Source of the DNA: Flavobacteriaceae bacterium UBA1682
GTDB taxonomy: Bacteria; Bacteroidota; Bacteroidia; Flavobacteriales; Flavobacteriaceae
DNA: 64,000 nucleotides
Reading direction: 5' to 3'
Assembly: GCA_002320285.1 (NCBI GenBank)
Contig: DCKE01000001.1
Location: 124,001 to 188,000, forward strand
Shown here: one piece after another, positions 28,614 through 35,760 of the stretch
How positions within the stretch are numbered: the first letter of the stretch is position 1
Layout of the letters: each line of letters opens with the position of its first letter
The notes under the pieces: model-generated
What the model saw: the letters and a program-made list of their open reading frames with translations, nothing else
Databases searched by the model: none
Told to the model about the DNA's origin: nothing
Translations under genes and position numbers: made by a program

Positions 28614-28867
28614 CCCCGCTGGTGCGCGAATATTAAAAACATTCGACTAGGCTACCGCGCGAGTCCTCTCGCGTGGTTTGTATTAGATACAAGAACACTC
28701 CATTATGTTGAGGTTTTTTGCTTGCATAAAGGTGTTTATTTAAAATGGGTATAAGTCTTTTGACTAAGACAAAATGGAATCCGGGTTTTTGTATAAAACT
28801 TGAGTTTTAAGATTCAAATATTAGTTTATTCAATTTGCCACACGAAAGGATTCGTGCGGCAGCGGGG
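28614..28867 (+). repeat. R repeat, copy 2 (254 bp)
   Basis: A full-length copy with intact ends and the short right hairpin. Directly preceded by the truncated copy. Confidence 0.92.
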
Positions 28868-28870
28868 GAG

Positions 28871-28951
28871 TTAAATGTTAGAGATAGAGAAAATGTAATA
28901 CGCTCAGAACATCAAATAATAGGAAGGAAAACTCCAGATAAAGTAAAGTAA
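28871..28951 (+). pseudogene. Toxin C-terminal scrap, possibly nuclease
   Basis: A 26-residue frame ending in RSEHQIIGRKTPDKVK starts at the R2 edge and stops 2 bases before the next immunity gene. The ending resembles the C-terminal end of HNH-like or deaminase-like toxin tips, but the fragment is too short to assign. Confidence 0.5.
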
Positions 28952-28953
28952 AA

Positions 28954-29445
28954 ATGAAAAAAATAATTTTTAGTTTAGTTATATTTTTGTTCTTATCATG
29001 TTTTGGATACAAGAGTACAACTAAAAAGAATTTGGCAGATAATAAGTATGCAATAATTTCTAATCAAGAATATATACATTGGCTCTTTGGAAAAGCTTAT
29101 CTTATCAAAGACTTAAATGATATTGAATTAATTAGAATTGATTCGCTGTTGCAAATACAAATTGAAAATAAAAGTCTTTATTTATTAGAAGTAGATAATC
29201 TTAAGGAGTTAAAAGAAAAATATTATAGGCAATATTTATGTTATGAAAACGAATTTGGGCATAAAATAGCATATGTAAATTCTTTTTGTAGTGTACCAGA
29301 GGTTTTTTCAGAAGGAGAAATGAAAGAGTTAAAATGGAAGACAGAAATGATAGATGTTTCAGATGGAGGAAATTGTTATTGGTCGGTTAAAATTGACTTA
29401 ACCGAAAATAGGATATTTGACATTGCAGTAAATACAAAAGAATAA
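28954..29445 (+). CDS. Lipoprotein immunity candidate, DGGNCYW family (copy A)
   Basis: 163 residues with a lipoprotein signal (lipobox LFLSC). The C-terminal motif DGGNCYWSVKIDLTENRIFD and the N-terminal YAIISNQEYIHWLFGK are shared with the protein at 33473. The two are clear paralogues although their partner toxins look different. It follows a toxin scrap by 2 bases. Confidence 0.65.
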   Translation: MKKIIFSLVIFLFLSCFGYKSTTKKNLADNKYAIISNQEYIHWLFGKAYLIKDLNDIELIRIDSLLQIQIENKSLYLLEVDNLKELKEKYYRQYLCYENEFGHKIAYVNSFCSVPEVFSEGEMKELKWKTEMIDVSDGGNCYWSVKIDLTENRIFDIAVNTKE

Positions 29446-29468
29446 AATACTTATGGCTTCGACTAGAG

Positions 29469-29722
29469 CCCCGCTGGTGCGCGAATATTAAAAACATTCG
29501 ACTGGGCTACCGCGCGAGTCCTCTCGCGTGGTTTGTATTAGATACAAGAACACTCCATTATGTTGAGGTTTTTTGCTTGCATAAAGTTGTTTATTTAAAA
29601 TGGGTATAAGTCTTTTGACTAAGACAAAATGGAATCCGGGTTTTTGTATAAAACTTGAGTTTTAAGATTCAAATATTAGTTTATTCAATTTGCCACACGA
29701 AGGGATTCGTGCGGCAGCGGGG
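29469..29722 (+). repeat. R repeat, copy 3 (254 bp)
   Basis: A full-length copy with both ends intact. The downstream toxin fragment begins at its last base. Confidence 0.92.
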
Positions 29723-30049
29723 GCAGAGCAATTTGAAGGGTACAGTATTGGTAATAGTTTGGAGAGAGGAAATGAGGATTCTCATAGAAATGTGTTTAAA
29801 GTTAGGATAGATCAAGAAGGTACTATGTTAGAAACAGGCGGTGTTACAGAAAGGAAAAAATCAATAATGATGAATTCAAAACATGATAATAGCATTAATA
29901 GAATTCATGAAGTAGGACATACTTTGGGATTAGATGACAATATACGAACAGGAAATACAGGAGGTTTAATGGAATATCCTCCTGAGAGGATGACTCGAAA
30001 AGAAGCGAACCAATTAGGGAATGGTAGTTTTTTACCTAAAGTCGAATAG
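29690..30049 (+). pseudogene. 5'-truncated metzincin-like toxin tip
   Basis: The open frame runs from inside R3 (TTG at 29690), but toxin-like sequence begins after 29722. About 108 residues contain NRIHEVGHTLGLDD, a full HExxHxxGxxD zinc motif as in metzincins, and a following GGLMEYPP that fits a Met-turn. The Rhs core and the front of the tip are missing, so it is probably inactive unless the R-derived leader permits translation. An immunity gene follows by 2 bases. Confidence 0.7.
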
Positions 30050-30051
30050 TT

Positions 30052-30645
30052 ATGATAAGAATTTGCTATGCTTTAGTACTGTCATTTTTTATGTGTTATT
30101 TTTCAGGATGTAACTCATATTATAAAATTAATGCTAAGAAGGAAGTTGGAAATGCTCTTAAGTATTTGGTTGTGGTTACGGTTTCTTCAAAAGCAAATGG
30201 AGATATAATGATGATGAATGGAGTAGGGAGTAAAAAGAAATTGTCAATGTTAAGTAAAAAAAGTATTGATGATTTTTTTAAAACTTTTTACAATAATTAT
30301 GCATATTCTCCATTAATGATAGATTTGGAAAATGGATACAAAGAATTTGTTAATTGTTTTGGGTATGATATGAGTTGGTATAATGAGTATTATATTAATG
30401 ACTTAACAAAAGACCCGGAGTCAATCTCGGAAATAGAATTAGGAGATGGGTTTTATGTTAGTATGGAATTTTATAGGCTATTAGATGGTATTGAGATAAA
30501 ATATGTGCAAATCGATTTAGGACATTGTCTTTATGATATTTCTTTAGAGATTGATTATGAAAAAAAGATAAGTATTGTAAAAAAGGTTGCATTGTTTTTG
30601 GATAAGAACCAGGATGCTACACCCCTGCTAGTGCACGAAGAATAA
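30052..30645 (+). CDS. Lipoprotein immunity candidate for the metzincin tip
   Basis: 197 residues with a lipoprotein signal (lipobox YFSGC). The last residues (TPLLVHEE) are encoded by an R-right-end-like sequence (from about 30619), so the natural C-terminus may have been replaced. No domain recognised. Confidence 0.6.
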   Translation: MIRICYALVLSFFMCYFSGCNSYYKINAKKEVGNALKYLVVVTVSSKANGDIMMMNGVGSKKKLSMLSKKSIDDFFKTFYNNYAYSPLMIDLENGYKEFVNCFGYDMSWYNEYYINDLTKDPESISEIELGDGFYVSMEFYRLLDGIEIKYVQIDLGHCLYDISLEIDYEKKISIVKKVALFLDKNQDATPLLVHEE

Positions 30646-30652
30646 AAATACT

Positions 30653-30718
30653 ATGACGCTATACGACTATGGTGCGCGTTGCTATAATCCGGGGGCTAGT
30701 ATATTTTTGAACGTAGAC
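30653..30718 (+). pseudogene. Rhs-core scrap cut off by R4
   Basis: The frame reads LYDYGARCYNPG then IFLNVDP, the junction end of an Rhs core, and at VDP runs straight into the C-run of R4. The toxin tip expected after it is absent. The core GAR-Y-DP has changed to GARCYNP. Confidence 0.75.
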
Positions 30719-30972
30719 CCCCGCTGGTGCGCGAATATTAAAAACATTCGACTGGGCTACCGCGCGAGTCCTCTCGCGTGGTTTGTATTAGATACAAGAA
30801 CACTCCATTATGTTGAGGTTTTTTGCTTGCATAAAGGTGTTTATTTAAAATGGGTATAAGTCTTTTGACTAAGACAAAATGGAATCCGGGTTTTTGTATA
30901 AAACTTGAGTTTTAAGATTCAAATATTAGTTTATTCAATTTGCCACACGAAGGGATTCGTGCAGCAGCGGGG
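30719..30972 (+). repeat. R repeat, copy 4 (254 bp)
   Basis: A full copy. Its left CCCC merges with the GACCC of the Rhs VDP codons; one base near the right end differs (gcagcagcgg). Confidence 0.92.
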
Positions 30973-31119
30973 GTTGTTCCTCAGTCAGGTGATATTAGGG
31001 CGCATTTTTATAATACTCGAGGAGAGGAAGTTTTTAGAGGTAGCTCAAATTTTAGTCCGACTAAATTACAATATACAACAGGTAGTCCGGAAAGAGTATT
31101 TCATACTGTTCCAAAATAA
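30973..31119 (+). pseudogene. C-terminal toxin fragment after R4
   Basis: An open frame of 48 residues from VVPQSGDIRAHFYNTRGEEV to FHTVPK. It begins at the R4 edge and stops 9 bases before an immunity gene. No catalytic motif can be named. Confidence 0.55.
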
Positions 31120-31128
31120 TAAATTAAG

Positions 31129-31545
31129 ATGAGAAAATTAATATTATTTTTTTTTGTAATCACTTTTTCTTGTGGTTCACAGATGAAAAGAAAGCCCGCT
31201 AAAAATATGATAAAAACGGGGATAAACGATTTGTATCAAGTATCTAAAATTGATTCTGTAAACTCTTTTTATTTTGTGTACTGTACAAAAGGTGAAAAGA
31301 GTTATAAAATATTTTCTAAAAAAGATAACAGGAAATATAATTTTGAGAAGATAAAAGAAGGAGAGTATTATAACTTTAAACTAATAAGTTTTCCAGACTA
31401 TTCTACGAGTGATAACTCAATAACGGGATTCGATTCTTTGGTAACATGTTTTATGTTAGATAAAGACACTCAGATTTGTAAAGAAAAAGGTGTAAACGGA
31501 TTGTATACAACAAAAAATCTTAAAGGTTTGTATTATATAAAATAA
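31129..31545 (+). CDS. Lipoprotein immunity candidate
   Basis: 138 residues; signal MRKLILFFFVITFSC with lipobox ITFSC. The mature part is Lys-rich and beta-like without a recognised domain. Called immunity because it directly follows a toxin tail and precedes R5. Confidence 0.58.
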   Translation: MRKLILFFFVITFSCGSQMKRKPAKNMIKTGINDLYQVSKIDSVNSFYFVYCTKGEKSYKIFSKKDNRKYNFEKIKEGEYYNFKLISFPDYSTSDNSITGFDSLVTCFMLDKDTQICKEKGVNGLYTTKNLKGLYYIK

Positions 31546-31561
31546 TCCCGCTGTCTTCAGC

Positions 31562-31837
31562 CCCCGCTGGTGCGCGAATATTAAAAATATTCGACTGGGC
31601 TACCGCGCGAGTCCTCTCGCGTGGTTTGTATTACATACAAGAACACTCCATTATGTTGAGGTTTTTTGCTTGCATAAAGGTGTTTATTTAAAATGGGTAT
31701 GAGTCTTTTGACTAAGACAAAATGGAATCCGGGTTTTTGTATAAAACTTGAGTTTTAAGATTCAAATATTAGTTTATTCAATTTGCCACACGAAAGGATT
31801 GACTTCGTCGAATTTCATTTCGTGCGGCAGCGTGGGG
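31562..31837 (+). repeat. R repeat, copy 5 (long right end)
   Basis: The left part is identical in layout to the 254-bp copies. The right hairpin carries an extra 20-odd bases (gacttcgtcgaatttcattt) and a T inside the terminal G-run. A stray cccgctg (31547-31553) just before it may be a further R scar. Confidence 0.9.
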
Positions 31838-31966
31838 GAGGGGGTAGAAATAAAAGTATTAAACTATTTTGGAACATTGAAAGGTGCCAATTTTAAAACA
31901 TTAATAAATGGTGAAAATAAAAGAAATAGCTTTGAATTTGAAAAACTTCAGAATGTTGGGCAATAG
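31838..31966 (+). pseudogene. C-terminal toxin fragment after R5
   Basis: A frame of about 42 residues (VEIKVLNYFGTLKGANFKT... to LQNVGQ) starts at the R5 edge. Its stop lies inside the next gene (14-base overlap), the usual toxin/immunity arrangement. Family unknown. Confidence 0.55.
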
Positions 31967-32444
31967 CATTTCAATCTTTTTTGTTTTTATAATTTTACTA
32001 GTTTCATGCTCCGATAGAAAGAAACAAAATAGGTTTTCTGATTTTGTTACAAATGACAGCGTTGAAATGTGGAATCATTTTTCTGTAGATAATTCAATGG
32101 GAATAGTGAATAAACTTTCTTATTTGTTTTATAAAGAAGGGCGTTGTGAAATTTACTCAATTAGTATAAGGAATGGGGAGAGACTGGCACAATATTCAGA
32201 TAGACCGATCTGGAAAATGGAAAGTGATAGTATCATTGAGATGTTGTGTTATGATAAATACAAAATAGTTTCTTACGGGCGAGATTCAATAGTACTTCGA
32301 AAAACAGAAAACCCTGGTGTCAATGAAGTAATGACACTATATAGAGTTAATGCAGACTGGAATATAAATCAGAAGAGTGTTATTCGTAGAGATTCATTAG
32401 AGGTCGCATTGAAAGGAAGAGATAATCCTTGTGTTATTTATTAA
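31953..32444 (+). CDS. Lipoprotein immunity candidate
   Basis: The ATG at 31953 gives 163 residues with signal MLGNSISIFFVFIILLVSC (lipobox LLVSC), preferred over the longer frame from 31908. It overlaps the end of the toxin fragment. No domain recognised. Confidence 0.58.
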   Translation: MLGNSISIFFVFIILLVSCSDRKKQNRFSDFVTNDSVEMWNHFSVDNSMGIVNKLSYLFYKEGRCEIYSISIRNGERLAQYSDRPIWKMESDSIIEMLCYDKYKIVSYGRDSIVLRKTENPGVNEVMTLYRVNADWNINQKSVIRRDSLEVALKGRDNPCVIY

Positions 32445-32456
32445 TACGATTTAAAG

Positions 32457-32488
32457 TATTACGATTCGAGTACCAGTATATTTTTGAG
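32457..32488 (+). pseudogene. Rhs-core scrap (YYDSSTSIFLS)
   Basis: Eleven codons match the YYDP-TS-FLS stretch of the Rhs core and then run into an inverted R right end. Nothing of the tip remains. Confidence 0.65.
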
Positions 32489-32541
32489 CCCCCGCTCCCG
32501 CACGAAATGAAATTCGACGGAGTCAATCCCTTCGTGTGGTA
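32489..32541 (-). repeat. Inverted R right-end fragment
   Basis: cccgctcccgcacgaaatg...ccttcgtgtgg is the reverse complement of the long right end of R5 and R7 with few changes. Confidence 0.8.
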
Positions 32542-32551
32542 TATAAATAAC

Positions 32552-32584
32552 AAAAATCCCAACCGTAAGTTGGGATTTTGTTTT
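32552..32584. terminator. Hairpin terminator inside the array
   Basis: aaaatcccaac/gttgggatttt is an 11-bp stem with a 5-base loop and A/T-runs on both sides. It would end transcription of the small minus-strand ORF beside it and could also stop readthrough along the plus strand. Confidence 0.8.
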
Positions 32585-32726
32585 ATATAGAAAGTTCTTC
32601 TTTGAGATTTGTTTTAAAGATAAAAGCTTTTAGTAAGTCTTTTACGGTTGTTTTTTGCCCTTCAGCGAGGTCTTGTGTTTTTATGAACAAGTTTAATGGT
32701 TCGTTGTCTTTAATGATGTTTTTCAC
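32583..32726 (-). CDS. Small minus-strand ORF, unknown
   Basis: With GTG at 32726 as start the frame gives 47 residues with charged, helix-like composition (FIKTQDLAEGQKTTVKDLL), ending at a strong terminator. It is the only minus-strand candidate in the array. The frame stays open further upstream, so it could be the 3' end of a lost gene. Not recognised. Confidence 0.35.
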   Translation of the reverse strand: MKNIIKDNEPLNLFIKTQDLAEGQKTTVKDLLKAFIFKTNLKEELSI

Positions 32727-32807
32727 TGTTAAAAGACTAGTATTTAAGATTGAAAAGTTTATTTTTATAGTAGATATGAAGTAACGCGCGAGGTAAAAAT
32801 GGAGTAG

Positions 32808-33470
32808 ATGTGGTTCAATGTAGACCCGTTGGCGGAGAAGTATCCGAGCATTTCACCGTATGCTTATGTAGCTAATAACCCTATTCGTTTTATAGACCCT
32901 GATGGACGTGAAATTGTAATTCCAAATATAAAAGGTAGAAATCCAAATGGACCTGAGAATGCTAAGCAACAAGCAGCTATTTTAGGAAATCTTCAGAAGT
33001 TAACTAATGCTAAGCTGGTCTTAGTAAAAACAGTAGGTGGTTATAAGGTAGAAGCTGTAATGGGGCAAACGACAAATGATGGGAAAAACCTTAGTGAAGG
33101 GACTGCATTGATTGGTGGTTTGATCAGTACTGATAAAACGATAAAAATTAGGTTAGGAAAGGTAAATGGGATTAATATGTCTAGGAATGGGAATTCAGAA
33201 ATTGACTTTAATGAAAATGATTATGGAAATTCCATATTCAATAATGATGGGACAACTGGGCGTCCACCCCAAGTTGGATTAGCCCATGAATTAATCCATG
33301 CAGAGGACAATATTGATGGTAATATTGATAGGGCGCCAGTGAATATGATAAATCCTGATGGCGTGGGAAGCAATGAAAGAATTGATATACCTCAACATCA
33401 AATAGATACTAGGTCAAAAGAACAAGTTATTAGAATAGAGCAAAATACCAAACCTAGAAAAGAAATTTAA
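32808..33470 (+). CDS. Orphan Rhs tip with HELIH zincin (M91-like) toxin
   Basis: A 220-residue ORF that starts within the core (MWFNVDPLAEKYPSISPYAY, then NNPIRFIDPDGRE) just after an in-frame TAG. The tip has GLAHELIHAEDN, an HExxH motif in the setting seen in M91/NleD-like effector metallopeptidases, followed by a NERIDIPQHQID segment that may supply the third ligand. It appears complete at the 3' end and lacks only the 5' Rhs part. The immunity gene follows by 2 bases. Confidence 0.75.
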   Translation: MWFNVDPLAEKYPSISPYAYVANNPIRFIDPDGREIVIPNIKGRNPNGPENAKQQAAILGNLQKLTNAKLVLVKTVGGYKVEAVMGQTTNDGKNLSEGTALIGGLISTDKTIKIRLGKVNGINMSRNGNSEIDFNENDYGNSIFNNDGTTGRPPQVGLAHELIHAEDNIDGNIDRAPVNMINPDGVGSNERIDIPQHQIDTRSKEQVIRIEQNTKPRKEI

Positions 33471-33472
33471 GA

Positions 33473-33937
33473 ATGTTATATAAAAGTTATTTGATTATCA
33501 TTTCATCATTATTATTGATATCTTGTTTAAGTACTAAGATTCAGTCTGTAAAGATTAAAGAAAAGCAATATGTTGTTATTTCAGATAAAGAGAATTTAGA
33601 ATGGTACTTTGGTAAAAAGATGGAGATGTTTGATATTTCAAGCAATCAATTAGAAAATGTTGAGATTATTTTAAGAAAAATCATAAATTCAGAAAAATTG
33701 AGACCATTTGAAAATTATAAGTTTCAATATGTATGCATTGGATTAGATGCAAAAATTATTTTTATTCAAGCAATATGTAATGATTCGAATTTTTTAGAAA
33801 GCAAGGATGATAAAGGAAATTTACTTTGGGAGAAAGAGTTAAGTATTATAGCAGACGGTGGGAATTGTTATTGGGCAGTAAAAATAAATTTAAATGATAA
33901 GTCTTATTTTGATTTGAATATTAATACTAGTAGTTAA
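33473..33937 (+). CDS. Lipoprotein immunity candidate, DGGNCYW family (copy B)
   Basis: 154 residues with lipobox LLISC. It shares YVVISDKENLEWYFGK and ADGGNCYWAVKINL with the protein at 28954. It pairs with an M91-like tip, suggesting that the fragment before copy A might once have been a related toxin, or that one immunity family serves several toxins. Confidence 0.65.
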   Translation: MLYKSYLIIISSLLLISCLSTKIQSVKIKEKQYVVISDKENLEWYFGKKMEMFDISSNQLENVEIILRKIINSEKLRPFENYKFQYVCIGLDAKIIFIQAICNDSNFLESKDDKGNLLWEKELSIIADGGNCYWAVKINLNDKSYFDLNINTSS

Positions 33938-33947
33938 GATTTAGTTA

Positions 33948-34201
33948 CCCCGCTGGTGCGCGAATATTAAAAACATTCGACTGGGCTACCGCGCGAGTCC
34001 TCTCGCGTGGTTTGTATTAGATACAAGAACACTCCATTATGTTGAGGTTTTTTGCCTGAATAAAGTTGTTTATTTAAAATGGGTATAAGTCTTTTGACTA
34101 AGACAAAATGGAATCCGGGTTTTTGTATAAAACTTGAGTTTTAAGATTCAAATATTAGTTTATTCAATTTGCCACACGAAGGGATTCGTGCGGCAGCGGG
34201 G
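33948..34201 (+). repeat. R repeat, copy 6 (254 bp)
   Basis: A full copy whose right G-run joins directly to gggtaccag, the codons of the Rhs core just before FLSVDPLAE. Confidence 0.92.
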
Positions 34202-34974
34202 GGGTACCAGTGTGTTTTTGAGTGTAGACCCCTTAGCGGAGCAAACCATGGAACCGTATTCCTATGTTGGAAACAACCCGATTAACTTTACTGACCCTAC
34301 AGGGATGTCCGCAGAACATATCGATGTTACCAAAAATAGTAATGGTACATATAAAGTTGTTGGAGGTCAAGCTAACTCAGATAAAAATGTATATGTTGTC
34401 GACCAGAAAGGTAAGCGTACGGGAGAGGTTGTAGGCGAAATGCTTACTGAGTATTCTTTTCACCATGAAGATGGTAGTGCTGTAATTGGTGCAAATATCA
34501 ATCTCAACGATAAATCTGGGCAAAACTTCTTTGACAATGAAATTAAAAGCGTTGGATTGTTTGATTATATAGGAAATGCTAAAGGAGGAGAACCTCTTGA
34601 TTTTAAGAGTAGAGGGGTTGATGAAAAAAGTCAAGATATTTCAGTTGGGCAACATCACTATCGAGGAATGTCGTTTAACGGTAAGGTGGCGTCAGCAAGA
34701 GATATTGGAAATTACTCAGCCGGCTATGTAGCAGGGGTTAATGGTTTCGATTGGGGAAGCTCTCGTTTTGCATTCGATGCTTTGCAAACGAAGCAAGAAA
34801 AAGGGACTTGGAGTACCATTAGTTTTTATCCCCTTAAATAGAGTTAGAGAAGGACAGCCAACACAAAGAGCAGAACGGGCAGGCCATAATGCAGGCTATT
34901 CCATTTTTCAAAAACAACAATCTGATAGGAAATGGCAAAAAATGATAAATCCTTCAATAGGCCCAAAATGGTAA
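34202..34974 (+). pseudogene. Rhs tip with Ntox44-like toxin, frameshifted
   Basis: The tip begins in the core ([24 protein letters not shown]). The toxin part has FDYIGNAKGGEPLDFKSRG, a GNYSAGYVAG and FAFDALQTKQE, which I recall as hallmarks of polymorphic toxin type 44. The frame stops at 34841, but the +1 frame continues with REGQPTQRAERAGHNAGY to a stop at 34974 that overlaps the immunity start. One extra A in the run 34798-34802 (five instead of four) explains the shift. A TTG inside R6 (34134) keeps the first frame open. Confidence 0.7.
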
Positions 34975-35462
34975 GGAAATTAAAAATAATATTAGCGCTA
35001 ATAATATTAGGGGGTGTTATTTATTTCATTATAAATGTACTGAAATCTGATGGAATTAAAATTTTTTACTGTTTGTCTGATAGAGAATGTATTACTGTAT
35101 GGAAAAAGACGAACGGGGAGGTCTACATAATACCTGAAAAATATGAAGATAATAACGAGCCGAGAGTAAGTCATATAAAAACTACTAATAAACAGTTTCT
35201 AACTTTGTACTTTTCAAAAGAACTACCTATGAAAATAATTATTAGAGATGAAGGAAATTTGAGAAGCAACCAAAAAGGATATGCAATTGAGAATAAAGTA
35301 AAAGGAGAATGGGAGCTTTTGGAGTATTCTGATAGATATAAGAATATTCTATACAAATCAGATGCTATTAAGTTTAAGGATGTTAAGTCAACTACGAAGT
35401 ATTTAATTATAAATATAGAAGAAAATTATGCTCTTGATAAAGATGGTAAAAAGTTAAAATGA
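34968..35462 (+). CDS. Membrane-anchored immunity candidate for the Ntox44-like tip
   Basis: The ATG at 34968 overlaps the out-of-frame toxin stop (ATGGTAA), so I prefer it to the ATG at 34932. 164 residues: an N-terminal TM helix (about 5-22) and a soluble domain. No known immunity family is recognised. Confidence 0.6.
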   Translation: MVRKLKIILALIILGGVIYFIINVLKSDGIKIFYCLSDRECITVWKKTNGEVYIIPEKYEDNNEPRVSHIKTTNKQFLTLYFSKELPMKIIIRDEGNLRSNQKGYAIENKVKGEWELLEYSDRYKNILYKSDAIKFKDVKSTTKYLIINIEENYALDKDGKKLK

Positions 35463-35486
35463 GGATTATAATTTAGAGAAAAAATC

Positions 35487-35760
35487 CCCCGCTGGTGCGC
35501 GAATATTAAAAACATTCGACTGGGCTACCGAGCGAGTCCTCTCGCGTGGTTTGTATTACATACAAGAACACTCCATTATGTTGAGGCTTTCTGCTTGCAT
35601 AAAGGTGTTTATTTAAAATGGGAGCAAGTCTTTTGACTAAGACAAAATGGAATCCGGGTTTTTGTATAAAACTTGAGTTTTAAGATTCAAATATTAGTTT
35701 ATTCAATTTGCCACACGAAAGGATTGACTTCGTCGAATTTCATTTCGTGCGGCAGCGGGG
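35487..35760 (+). repeat. R repeat, copy 7 (274 bp, long right end)
   Basis: The last copy, closing the array. It has the long right-end hairpin as in R5, and a base change in the left hairpin (accgagcgag). Confidence 0.9.

Larger units (their letters stand above)
24748..35760 (+). other. Rhs toxin-tip/immunity array with R repeats
   Basis: Nine toxin/immunity modules in the same orientation. Rhs-core scraps ([16 protein letters not shown]) precede modules at 27372, 30659, 32457, 32808 and 34202. Seven full and one truncated copy of the R repeat separate most modules. The region is visibly more A/T-rich than the flanking genes except inside the G/C-rich R ends. This is the layout of displaced C-terminal cassettes of a polymorphic toxin. 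Confidence 0.85.

Noticed and set aside
30653..30859. A 68-codon ORF as a gene
   Set aside because: Only the first 22 codons are Rhs core; the rest is R4 read in a chance frame.
26644..35760. Integron cassette array with R as attC-like sites
   Set aside because: Modules are oriented alike and separated by palindromic repeats, but R lacks the RYYYAAC/GTTRRRY core sites and no integrase is visible in the window.
26644..35760. CRISPR array
   Set aside because: Repeats are about 254 bp and spacings are variable gene-sized pieces, not short uniform spacers; no cas genes.
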